A stretch of DNA of 64,000 bases, taken from Saussurea involucrata (taxonomy: Eukaryota > Streptophyta > Magnoliopsida > Asterales > Asteraceae). Shown in pieces: positions 42,196 through 54,113 of the stretch. A program made the translations under genes and the position numbers. Positions within the stretch are counted from its first letter, which is position 1. The number at the start of each line of letters is the position of its first letter. The notes below the pieces were generated by a model. That model was not told the DNA's origin and made no database searches. It saw only the letters and a program-made list of their open reading frames with translations. The DNA is taken from NCBI GenBank assembly GCA_033807775.1, contig CM066321.1, positions 39,966,850 to 40,030,849 of the forward strand, written 5' to 3'.

Positions 42196-45100
42196 CACCC
42201 GTCAAACCAAAACACTCAGGTTAGCAACTGAATAGTATAATACTTGTTTTAACAAGTAGGAATAACTCATAATGACTTAATATTGATGGCTAAGGGTTAG
42301 TTTCCTAAGAATTCCAACAGTACACTGAGAAAATCCTGTTACCGCACGGAACTGCTTAAGCTGTCTTATAAAATGCCGAATGGAACAGTTAACATTTAAT
42401 TATAATTATATTAATAATAAGAGGAGTAAATATATAGTTTATATATACCCAAATGTAAATTTTAAAACTTTAAATAATTAAACCAAAAATTAAGTAGATA
42501 AATGAGGTTTTAACTACTTTAAATCAATCTTTTATAAAATTATATAAAATGTATAATGATACAATATTAATTAGAATTTTTAAAAAAAATAAACAAACCA
42601 GAATTTATAGTCCAAATTTCGGCCCCTAACACTTAGCCCAACACTCCCTAATTAAAAGTCTCATTTTTTCAAGAAAACCCTTTCATTTTCCTACCCTCCT
42701 CTCTCTCTCTCTACATTCAAACACTCACCATTTTCTCTCTTCCTCTTCCTTGGCCGAAAATCAGCCACAACACCACACCAAATCAATCCATTCTTGAAGG
42801 TTTTGAAGGTAAACATCAACACTAGAAGGGGTAAAACTCATCCCTCTTGTGTTCTTCTTCAATTTTCTTCCTTTTCTTGTCATTTCTCCATCTTTTTCTC
42901 ATCTTATTTTGTAATCCTTGAGTTTCTGGATAAAGGGGCCTTAATAGACCCTTTTCATGGTAGATTAATCACCAAAGACATGTTATGTCAAACAAATGGT
43001 GATAATCCTTAAGCCATACAACTAGAACTCAAGAACATGATGTTTTGACTACATGCATGTGTATTTTTGTCATAATCTGAAATGTGTGAGTTCATGCATG
43101 TGTTTATAAAAGTCAAAAATAGATTTTTTTTATCTAAGAACATTGTTAAAGTAGTGGTAAATGAGTGTTCAATCAAAGAACCAACCATATGAGTGAAAAT
43201 ATGGATATAAAACACTCATTTTCCATGAATAAGCCTTTTCAGTTTCTGGCAGATTACTTGCATGCACTTCATCCGACCATATCTTGAAACATACTTAACT
43301 AAATGATATGAATCTTTTTCTGGAACTTTGTTTATTGTGTTATGTTTCAAACCCAAGTGATTTCATGTAAAAAATCTAAGTTTTGACCCTTCATCTACCC
43401 ACATCAAATGAAGAAGTGTAAAAACAGTCTAGCAGAGAAAATGTCTACTTAAATCACTCATAACTCACTTGATACTAAACCAAAATTCTTGATTTTTCTT
43501 CTGGAAATTATTTTAATGAGTTATGGTTCAAACAAAAGTGGTTTCACAAAACAATATTAAGATTTGAGGTCTCAACCATTCAAACCAAGATAAGTGTGCA
43601 AGAAATCAGAATCTGTCTTAAAATAAAACCCACCTTAAAACGATCATAACTCCCTTAATATACAACCACAAATCATGAAATTTTTCTGGAAGATACATCT
43701 ATGAGTTAAGTTTAAAACCCAATTTGAATCACTGAAAAATGTTGAGATTTGACCCTCCAAATGGACGTGACAAAAAGGAATGTGCAGGCTGTTTTGGTAC
43801 CTGTGACACTTAAACTTAGGTGTAATGATTAAAATAGCTAATCACCTCTAAAAATGGTGTTACTTATGTTAAAAGTTCCCTAAGACATTAAATTTAAATA
43901 TATAAAAATTTGGTTAAATAAATCGAGAAAACATTTAATTATGACCATAAGTGTACTTAAAATTCTGCCAACAGAAAAGCAAAAACCCTAATTCAAGAAA
44001 AAGAGATTTTAGGAATATTAAAAGATAAAAAGCATATAAATGGTAGAATTTGTCAAAACCCCAAATAAGAACAATATATACATGTATATGGATGTATGAA
44101 TGATACCCTAACAAATATGAGATTTATAAGAAATCGAACTTGGTTAACACACAAGGTAAATAAGAAATACAAATATATATGTGTAATTAATGAAAGTATT
44201 CGTCATGAAGAAAATATAAAACGTGGTACAAAGGACTAAATGCTATATGTAACATATAAATTTTATTATGTAACAATAAAATTCTACAAACCTTTTAAAA
44301 CCAATAAATTACATGTAATCAACAACGCGAAATAATACTTAAACTTAATAACTAACACTAAGGCATTTTATAAGACATGATGGGCTAAGCAATGCTTTAG
44401 CCATAAGAGTAGACCGAAACTGATAATGTGTTTCATTTCCTTAGGAAGGACCTAGAATCGAGAAACTGTGCAACCGTGCGGCAACCCTTGGGAATCCTTG
44501 CTGAACATTGTGAGTATTCACAGCCCCTTTTTACTCTTTTGTTACAATTTGGGGTGAAAAGCATGATATTGAATTTCAAATTGATTGAATTATGCTATGA
44601 AATGTCGAATTTTAACTTTAAAATGTTTGTGCACTAAGGTATGTATACTTTCTGATGTTCTTGAGTTTTAAATGAAAAAGTCCCCACTTGTTAGACACTA
44701 CTTATTAACTCATTACGAGCCGATGGTATCTGTGGGTAGCGCTATTTGGATTGACAACCCCACTTTAAGCTGACGAGCTAGAAGTGCACTTTACCAGTAA
44801 CAACAATGGTCTTACCCATGTGGAATTATTTCACCGCTGAGGTAGGACGTGAATAATTTAAGGGGCGTTGGTTTGTCGGAAGGTTTGGTAGTGGCTCAAT
44901 GCGATGACATCATTGTATACTTTATACCTCATGCAAATACTCGAACAACTGGTTACGTAAACTTCGTGTGAACAAACGTTTCACAATAACAATTTCTGCA
45001 TACAAACTTATTTTTAGTGCATACGAAAACCTGTGAACTCACCAACTCTTTGTAGTTGACCCTTTTCTTTTCATCATGCTTTTCAGTTACTAATAAGTAA

Positions 45101-45332
45101 GTGAAGGCATGTAGGGTGCATATTGTGTGATGACATCAACACCAAGAACCTTAAAACTTCTTTTGTTAATTTTTGTAACCGCCATAATTTCTTTTGGAAC
45201 AATTTGGTTAAGACGTTGTAATGTAATATTTTGTACTACTGTATTAAATGTTGTGGTTGGTGTTGTCTGTTACCTTTTGAATGAAACCCTACGCTGTTAT
45301 ACCTCGTGTTTCCGCTTTAGCGGGGTGTGACA
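42191..45332 (+). repeat. 3' LTR of element I (about 3.14 kb)
   Basis: Begins TGTGACACCCGTC and ends near GGGGTGTGACA. The size and the GTGACACC ends are usual for Tekay-type chromoviruses. The 44700-44960 stretch (cattacgagccgatggtatc ...) is the moderately GC-rich R/U5-like part. The exact right end is uncertain because the next element starts with similar bases. Confidence 0.75.
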
Positions 45333-48105
45333 CCCTCACTCTTAATCGGGGTTGCTTAACCATCCCAAAGTCTAATGAGTTCAAGGTTTTTAAGTGATAG
45401 ACTCAACAATTATGCCAATTGTAAATTTTATAAGACCTTTCAACATGAAGGTTTTTATAACAATCAATCGTACGTGTAAAAATCTCGACCCACAATGAAA
45501 ACTCATTTTGGAAATTATTTGATCATTACTCGAGTTACTAACAAATGCAAAAATATGCTCAACAAACTCTTAAAATGAACCGCTACCGTCCTACCATGGA
45601 TTTATTTATGTCATGTACGTAAAGTAATTTTCTGCATTAAAATAGTGTGCAACAACATGTCTGTACGAAACTTCGAAAAGAGAAATTTAAATGACATCAA
45701 TTTTCAAAATTCTCTTTTCAACCATAAAACGACATGGAATGAAATTCACTAAAAAATCACATGTGTCAGTTTATTTCGCAAAGAAAACGATACAATCCAT
45801 ATATACATCTTGGTTAAAACATGAAATGATTTGTGTCAGTTTCAAGTTTAAAGCCAAATATCAATATGCTTTCATTAATCGAAAACATCGGCTAAAACAT
45901 CATGAAGGAATCTCCAATTAGAATATGCATGTAAACTTGAAACACTCTCTTAGTAGTTTTCCTGAAATAACATAACATGCAATAGATATTCCATACTAAT
46001 TTCAAAAGAGGAAATTCATTAAATCAAATTCTGAAATTTTGTCGTTTAGTCATATAATGGCATGGAAGTAAAATCTCCGGACAAGCCTACACACATTAAA
46101 GTAATTTCTCAGAACCCAGGAAAAAAACAGTAAGTGTATGTAATTTGGTCGACACACAAAAGAATTTAAATCAACTTTAAATTTCGAACCATACCAACAA
46201 TGCGCATCAAAGTTCAAAAGCATAAATAACTCCACATAACTCTAGGTTACGGAAACTCATTTTCCCAGAACACCCATCACGGTGCATTTATACCAAAAGA
46301 TTTACACTCGTAAAATAAAGCGTTAAAATATTGATACCTAAGATTTACTCGTCAAAATACTCAAAATACATCTTTTCTCCACAACCAAAAAGGTTTACGA
46401 TTTCCAAAATGTTCATAAAGCCAAGATTGACAAAAATCCAACGACTTACACATTCGTATTTTCAAAATGTATCGTATCATAAACTATGCATAATCCCCCA
46501 TAGTACAAAGAACATATTTTGACCAAATGACCTCCATTTATGCAATCAATTAATAAAACACTTTCAATCATGATTTATTTATCAAAGTATCCAAAATTAG
46601 TGGCTATCAAGTTATGCACACCCCTAGATCAATACAATGCATTTGTGTGAAATGATAATAAAAGATCAATTAACGGAAAGTGCATAAAGCAAGTCGTTAA
46701 GAATAACTATCTGGATGCTCTCATATGCATTACTCACGTCACGTATAGATCAATCCGTACACTGAACAAGTTGCAACGAAATGTGCTAACACTAATCTTC
46801 AAAAGAGAAATTATGCGACACCAAAATTCCAAAAACCATTCATTTTGATTATATTACGACATAAAATAATATTTCTCAACAAAACACGCATGAGACAAAA
46901 CGCCCAATATAACTAATAAATTAACTCACATAATAATTAAAGTACGCACATTTCAAAGTTGCACTCACGCGACACACAACGTCGTAAAACAAAACTCCAA
47001 AGAACTCAATGAAACCCAAAGGCGTCCAATCAATCAAATGGTGCCAAACTTTTCGCTTCCAAAAATCAAATGGCATAAAGCAAGGTTATGACCAAAATGT
47101 CGCAATTCCCAAAAATTTCTCTTTTATTGCAATACGATATAAAGAAACACCTTTCAACAAAACTCGCATGAAATAAAATTTCTCAACAAGGTTCAAACAC
47201 CAAAACAAGGGAAGGTAACTCTCCGTCCAAACTTTAACATATGTGGAGGAGATCCATGTTAAAGTCGTAAGTCGCAGATACTTGTCCAAAACCATTAACG
47301 ACATTAAAATATGGATGTCATAGTATCTAAAAGTAACATTGGACAACAACGGGGAGTAAAACAAGCCTCGGCAAAGTTTGCAAATTCCTGCAACAAAATA
47401 ATTCCATGCATGCTAAAAATCATGGTTCAAAACCTTGTGTGTGCCAAACGTTTTTCCAAGATTTCGTAATACTATCCACATGACGATTTGAAACACAAGA
47501 AACAATTGATGCAATTTATTTAAAAAGAATAAATAAATTTGTGTGCATGAATTTAGTCGTCACTCAACATCTCAAGACCACACTCCTCCAATTCCTCCGG
47601 TCACACTATCGTCATTCGGAGGCTCAAACATCTTAAGGCAAAATTGAAAGTTACATCGGTTAACCTCACAACTTCTCCTTGAATTAAAGACGATTCAATA
47701 AGCCTATGGTTCAAATCCGACCATCAATTTTGACCCGAAACGGTCCACTTAATGCAATCACCATGCTTACTGTCACTCCAAGTGACAAATGCTAAAATCA
47801 TCACCTCTTCTAACGACTACTCGCTTAGAAACTCCTTCACTACCCCAATGGTCATCACATCAAAGTTTTCCAAGTACTCACATGTAACTTGTAGGTTCAC
47901 CATAACAGTGGCCAGGTGAATTTATGAACGTACCGTACATGATCATCCTTTCTACCCTTGACGTAATTCCCATTTCTAGTGACTCCATCAACCTCAAAAT
48001 ATCATATCTTAGCGTGCCTAGTGGTGCAATTTCACTCTCATTCACTTAAAAGAACGCTAGTTTGAGTCTAGGTATCCAAAATCAACCTAATTCTCTCAAA
48101 CTTAA
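45333..48105 (-). repeat. Decayed chromovirus LTR and leader of element F
   Basis: Positions about 46280-46625 align by eye with 49630-49975 of the intact-looking F LTR (ccaaaagatttacactcgta versus tcaaaagacttacaatcgta, and further blocks), and 45375-45400 resembles 48465-48490 (taatgagttcaagg). So this is a second, older copy of an F-type LTR in the same direction. From 47560 to 48105 is leader sequence next to F's primer site. No protein-coding frame is preserved; degenerate internal repeats (cgacataaa, cgatataaag) occur. Confidence 0.55.
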
Positions 48106-48117
48106 GCTCTGATACCA
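48106..48117 (-). other. Primer-binding site of element F
   Basis: Minus strand TGGTATCAGAGC, two bases after the LTR end ...GTTACCA. Confidence 0.88.
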
Positions 48118-48119
48118 AC

Positions 48120-50968
48120 TGGTAACACCCACAAAATTTGGGAAGAGCAACTAACTAAAATTTTCAATAATACATCCAAAAAGATTAGAATTTCTTCTTA
48201 TAAACCAATACCAGAACTATCTCAAATTAAGTTCTATAATTAACCTCAGACAATTCATAACCCAAGTCTTATTACAAAGACTAAATCCATATCGGGTGTT
48301 ACTTAATCCAAGTACAAGTTGCTAATCCCGAAATAAATGCGGAAGACTTCACTAAGCAAATCACTTCTCGAGCACACTACTAGCACTCAACTCTTCACAG
48401 TGTCGCTAGAACTATTACCAACCTGAACCTGTTGCACATGCCGACAAAAAAAAGGTTAGGCTAACGCCTAGTGAGTTCAAGAGTTTTTATCATGGTTATA
48501 TAATTTGTAAGACGAGAAAGGTGCAATTTAAATCATGAGTTCCAAAAAGGATTTCTTTAAATGCAAACCACCCATTTTCCAACGCACACAAATCCCGTGA
48601 CGAAAGCTCCAATATAAAACGATTCTCAAAATTGGACTCTACCCAAACTCACTTGAAAAGTGAACCAATATTTGATTTCCAAAATCATAAAAACATGAAT
48701 AAATCTCTATTATTCAAAACATCACAAATACGGATGAGGCATAATACACAACCCATAAATTATGGAAAGCAATCCATATAAATATAATACGTCACCAAAA
48801 ACATGGATAAAACAAATACCCAAACAACACCTTCCGATGACGGGGGAGACCCATATCCATCAAGGTGACGAGAACACGTGAGTGGGGTCACCTATGATGT
48901 TATTGGATTACACCTCAAGTCTCGGTTTTAGTTCCCATGCCATAAAGACATCACAACCTCAAACCATATACATGTATTTATTGCCTACTCTATCGAGTTA
49001 CACCTCAAGGACTTATGGGGCCATATTGCCTATCCAATCTAGACGAGTTACACCTCAAGGACTTCAATGTCCTTTATTGCCTACTTGCTAGTGGCCTCGA
49101 ATGGCCTACCGCATATAACCATGCATTCCAATAGTCCACTCCTCGTGAACAAAGAGATAGACACCAAATAACTCATAGTCTCGGAGTACAATCCATAACG
49201 GTTCCTCTCCACAAAAGAAATAAGACATCAACAACGCCAGTTCAGGCATAATTCCCAAAGTGAGAATATCAAGACTCTCCACTATTAAATATGACTGACT
49301 TACATGCCTATGGATCCAATGCATTACAATCTAAAAGTACATGACTCCACTTGAATGACATACACACACTCAAAACATGTACTCTCCAAATAAAATGCAG
49401 TAAATGCGACTCACACCCAAAGCTCCACATTACATTATTAAAACTGACAAATGTCCTCACGACTCCATAAAGTCATAAACCGAGCCATAAGCTCAACCAA
49501 AACCAATTAACCACTCATAAAAGTCAAATAATGCATTAAGGCGTATGTAACCCACGTTTATGCGAAACATGCTCCATAGACACGAATTACTCAACACATC
49601 CTTAATTTAAGTCACGTCATTTTACAAAGTATACATCAAAGTGCATTTATATCAAAAGACTTACAATCGTAAGATAAATCATTTAAAATAACAATACTTA
49701 AGATTTATCTATCAAAATACCCAAATTACATCTTTTCTCAAACTAAAGGTTTACAGCTTCCAAAATGCTCACAAGGTCAGAAATGGCCCAAAACTCAATG
49801 ACCCACACTTTCATGCTTCAAAACGTACCACCACATAAAATTATGCATATTTCCAACAAAACACTAAAAGTGTATTTTTACTAGATAACCTTCAATTATG
49901 CATTAAATATCAAAACACTTTCATTAATGCTTATTTTATTAAGTTATCCAAACATCCCAAAGGTTGGTGTTTTATAAAATAAAATACTCCAGGTAATCAA
50001 GATCATTCAAATAACCCAACAATGCATATTTTCATGTAAAACACTTAAAAACATTTTAAAATGAACATTTTGGCATATACAACGTTTTCACAAATCAACT
50101 TGAACTCACCTTGCTAGATTTAGGCTACATCTAGATTTTCCCCAAACTTGAGCATCATTGAATAAACTTGTATCTTCAAGCCAAATCTTCCAAAACCTAG
50201 ATCCACAAGATTTCAACCGTAAATAATCATCCCCAAACACTTAGAATCGTTTCCCCCAACATAAACCATCAAAATCCCCAATAATACCAAAACCCTAATT
50301 TCTTAGATGAAGAAAAGAGACGCTTACCTCAACCATCACTTGAATCCGCCAACCAAATACCTCTAGAGTTACAACTCCAAATCCTCAAAATGGAGAAAAA
50401 AGGTTGGATGAAACCCTAGAAATTTTGATGAGGAAGATGAAATGAAAGGATTATTTCTTTAGCTTCCAAAACCATGATAGATGAAGAAGGAACACTTGAA
50501 AACTTGATTCTTGGGGTCTAAAAGGCTCAAAATCGACATTGGGGGTGAATGGTTTCGGTTCTTGGGAGAGAAAAACGAAGTGGGTGAAGTGAAATGAGGA
50601 AAATGGGTGAAAAATCCCGTTTTTATGGGTCAGGTGCCCCCGTGCGATAATGCCCGGCGACTATGCCCTTTGGCATAGTCGCGTATCACAGTCGCGGGGT
50701 TGGTACCACCTTCTGTTCCGTGGCGCTACATTGACCAGTGACATTGACACGTGCCATAGTCGCGGGTCATAGTCGCGAAGGAGGTACCGAACACTGTTTT
50801 GGCCATAACTTCTTCGTTTTAGCTCCGTTTTCGCTTCGAAAAGGACCGTTGGATTCGTATTTGGATTCTCCATCCAACAAGACCATAAAATCTAGGATTC
50901 AATCCAAATATTCTATTTTTCATATTAATCTTAAAAGATCGACACTTTTCAAAGATTGGGGTGTTATA
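48120..50968 (-). repeat. LTR of element F (about 2.85 kb)
   Basis: On the minus strand it runs from TATAACACCCC (50968; a TG start would be expected) to GGGTGTTACCA (48120), followed by a primer site, so it acted as a 5' LTR for the decayed unit to its left. On its other side a purine run GGGAGGAAAC precedes it, as before a 3' LTR. It contains short gagttacacctcaaggactt repeats (48900-49070) and a strong hairpin at 50657-50682. Confidence 0.7.
50657..50682. repeat. Perfect 11-bp hairpin with CATAGTCGCG repeats
   Basis: gcgactatgcc and ggcatagtcgc are exact reverse complements around a 4-base loop. Related words (cacagtcgcg, catagtcgcg twice) follow up to 50780 near the start of the F LTR on the minus strand, i.e. 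in its U3. Confidence 0.8.
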
Positions 50969-50974
50969 GTTTCC

Positions 50975-51858
50975 TCCCATATTTGGCACCCAAATACGAC
51001 CTTGAAATTACTTGACCCCGTGACTATCTTCAGTCAAATGAAGACGTTGCTTAACCATAACTTCCTCTTTCAAATTTTCTTTTAATAAAACTTTCGTTTG
51101 TGCCACTTTGATCCTTTCGATTAAACTATACATTACATCAATCCTGGCGTTGTCGCTTTCAAACACCCACTATATTCTTTCTTACTCAAAGCATCAACTA
51201 CTACATTTGCTTTACCAGGATGGTAATGCAATTCACAATCATAATCCTTAAGTAGTTCTAACCAACGTCGTTGCCTCATATTCAGCTCTTTTTGATCAAA
51301 AACGTGTTTCAAACTCTTATGATCAGTAAAAAGAGTGCACTTCATTTCATACAAGTAATGCTACCATAATTTCAGAGCAAACACTACTGCTGCCAGTTCC
51401 AAATCATGGGTAGGATAATTCTTTTCGTGCTCCTTGAGTTGTCTTTATACGTAAGCAATCACTTTGCCGCGTTGCATCAATACACATCCCAAACCCATCT
51501 TTGACGCGTCACTATATACAACCAAATCTTCGGTTCCTTCTGGTAGTGCAAGGATAGGAGCTTCACATAACTTCTTTTGTAAAGTTCTAAAAGCTGACTC
51601 TTGTTTCTCAGTCCATACAAACTTTACATTCTTCCTTGTTAGAATTTTCAAGGAAGGGACAATCTTAGAAAAGTCTTTTATTAATCTTCTATAATAGCCT
51701 ACCAAACCCAAGAACTCCGTATCTCTGATGCTTTCTTCGGTGTCTCCCAATTCGTCATTGCTTTATTTTCGTCTGATCCACTTTGACTCCTTCATAGGTA
51801 ATTTTGTGGCCAAGAAATTGTACCTCCTTTGACCAAAATTCACACTTTGAAAATTTTG
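50975..51858 (-). pseudogene. pol: RNase H of element G, joined to the LTR by loss of the integrase
   Basis: Frames 51750-51445 (FLGVGYYRRLI-type: EFLGLVGYYRRLIKDFSKIV, ALPEGTEDLVVYSDASKMGL) and 51354-51133 (FTDHKSLKHVFDQKELNMRQ, HYHPGKANVVVDALS) are gypsy RNase H. They are in frames different from the RT, so at least one shift lies near 51760 and stops between 51444 and 51355. After the connection motif GRIWVPN the sequence meets a purine run and the LTR at 50968; the whole integrase and chromodomain are missing. Confidence 0.85.
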
Positions 51859-51859
51859 C

Positions 51860-52618
51860 TTACAATTTCTCCTTTCTCAGAACATCTAAGACTTCACGAA
51901 GGTGACATTCGTGATCGGCTTCCTTCTTTGAATAAACAAGTATATCATCAATGAATACGATGACTAACTTGTCTAAGAATGGTCGATACACCTTGTTCAT
52001 TAAATCCATGAACACAGCATGAGTGTTTGTCAATCCAAAAGGCATCACGAGGAACTCATAATGCCCATACCTTGTTCTGAACGCCGTCTTGGGTATATCT
52101 TCATCTCTTACCCTTACTTGATAATAGCCCAACCTTAGATAAATCTTTGAGAAGCATCCCGTGCCTTGAAGTTTATCAAACAAGTCATCAATCCTTGGGA
52201 GTGGATATTTATTCTTAATGGTCACCTTATTCAACTTCCTATAGTCGATGCACATTCTCATATTGCCATCCTTCTTCTTGACGAATAGTACTGGAGATCC
52301 CCAGGGTGATGAACTTGGCCTAACAAAACTCTTTTCAAGCAGTTCTTGCAGCTGAGACATCATCTCTTTCATTTCGGTTGGTGCTAAACGGTACGGTGCA
52401 CGTGCTATCGGTGCTGCTCCGGGAATAAGATCAATCCTGAATTCTACTTGTCGTTCTGGTGGTAAGCCTGGAAGATCATCGGGGAACATATCTGGAAATT
52501 CACGTACTACCTTTATATCCTCTGCTCGCTTCTTTTCTACTTTAGCATCCAAAACATATGCTAAATACGATGAACATCCTTTTATTAGGCACTTACGCGC
52601 TTTGGCTATTGAAATCAA
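51860..52618 (-). pseudogene. pol: Reverse transcriptase of element G
   Basis: 252 residues: VEFRIDLIPGAAPIARAPYR, WGSPVLFVKKKDGNMRMCID, PLPRIDDLFDKLQGTGCFSK, VMPFGLTNTHAVFMDLMNKV, VIVFIDDILVYSKKEADHEC. The first catalytic position reads KIYLRLGY where element I has KIDLRYGY, i.e. Asp to Tyr, so the enzyme is dead. In the same frame as the gag-protease frame (52847-53845), with four or so stops between them. Confidence 0.88.
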
Positions 52619-52846
52619 TGGAATATCCCCTTTTCTCTATTCCCCATAGATGTGTACATCATCATTTTCGAGCATAGGGATCCGAATTAATTTCTTAGCA
52701 CAAAGAATTTATGCCCGATTGCTCACCAACCAAGCCATACCAACCACTATATCAAACCCACCAATTTCCATCAAAATCAAATCAATCGGGAATTCCTTTC
52801 CTTCTACCATAATTGTTTAACTCTCAAGTCTTTCTCGAACTAAGAC

Positions 52847-53845
52847 TCAACCCCTGTTAGCTATTTCAACTACTAAGGCATCCTCCAAGGTAGTGACAGG
52901 CATAGCTAACTTTTGATAAAATGATTGTGATACAAAAGACAGGTTGGCACCACAATCAAATAATATGCGTACAGGTATAGAGTTAACAAGGAATGTACCA
53001 GACACTACATCCGTTGATTCCTTTGCCTCATTCGCCATCATATGAAACGCTCTGCCCGTTGGTTTTGGAGTATTAGGCTTCCTCTCTTGATTCCCTCTAT
53101 TCTTCAACTTTAGGCAATCCCTTCGGTAATGACCGAGCTTCTTACATTCAAAACATGTTGGTCCTTGAATGGGACAGTTCTCAATTTGATGACCACTCTT
53201 TCCGCACTTGAAACATACTCGACACAGGCTACAATGTTTACTTCTGCATTTTTTATACAAATTGGGTTCTCGACGGGATTCAAAACAAGGATTCTTGGCA
53301 AAAGCTTTTGATTTCTGGGAAGATTCTGATCGATCCTCCCACTTTCTTTTCTCTCCCACTTGAGCTTTTTCAGTTTTATTTCTGGCGAAAACTTCCTCCA
53401 TTCTCCTATTGTCATTCATTACCGGATTCGTAGGTGGGATTGCATTTTCAACACCCGTAGCTTGTCCCTGAACTTCAACATTCCTATCATCTAATAATTT
53501 CATAAACATTTCTTGCTGTTGAGTCAGTGCAGCATTCATAACTCTCATCATGTTTTCCATCAGGCGTGACTCCAGAGTAGATTCCATCATCATCGGATTA
53601 GAAGTACCGACATTAGGCCAATGAGTTTGACTTCCTCTTTCCCCCAGGATAGGTGGCCTTGGTAGACTCGTATTAGCTCCACCCCTTTCAGGTTGATTTT
53701 CCACAAGTTCGTTTGCTATCCTATCTTCTGAATAAGTAGAAGATCTGTTTGGTGTATTAACCATCGTATTCTGATTGAGCACATAAAGATAACCATAAGA
53801 AATAGCTATACACAATCCCAACACAAGACGCAATTTAACGTTCAT
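52847..53845 (-). pseudogene. gag: Gag and protease start of element G, capsid deleted
   Basis: The native start is probably the MVNTPNRSS Met near 53764. The N-terminal part (MMRVMNAALTQQQEMFMKLL) runs to RRMEEVFARNKTEK and then straight to KRKWEDRSESSQKS, without the ~200-residue capsid domain expected in chromovirus Gag; this looks like an internal deletion near 53370. Two zinc knuckles follow: C-FK-C-GKSG-H-QIEN-C and C-FE-C-KKLG-H-YRRD-C, then the protease with FDCGANLSF (Asp-Cys-Gly in place of Asp-Ser/Thr-Gly). Ends at a TAG 52849-52847. Confidence 0.83.
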
Positions 53846-54098
53846 TAATCACCATAACAATTAGAAACAAATATGCTTACGTAACAATATATTCATAATA
53901 ACAGTAGCTAATTGAAATTATGAACATACTACACATAAGAATCTTCGTTACCATCATCAAAGTTCTTAATTCACATATTTTCGTCGACTCTAAGACTATC
54001 CCGTCTTAGTATTTCTACCCAATCTCACAAATCATAACTGAATCATCTCAGCTTAAGTCTAGGTATCTCACGATCATACCTAGTTCACTTAAACTACA
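53846..54098 (-). other. Leader of element G
   Basis: Untranslated region between primer site and gag; nothing else seen. Confidence 0.5.
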
Positions 54099-54110
54099 AC
54101 TCTGATACCA
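54099..54110 (-). other. Primer-binding site of element G
   Basis: Minus strand TGGTATCAGAGT, one mismatch to the initiator-Met site, three bases after the LTR. Confidence 0.85.
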
Positions 54111-54113
54111 AAC

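Noticed and set aside
42400..44700. Host gene in the 3-kb stretch after pol of I
   Set aside because: All frames are short and AT-rich and the stretch fits a Tekay-type LTR.
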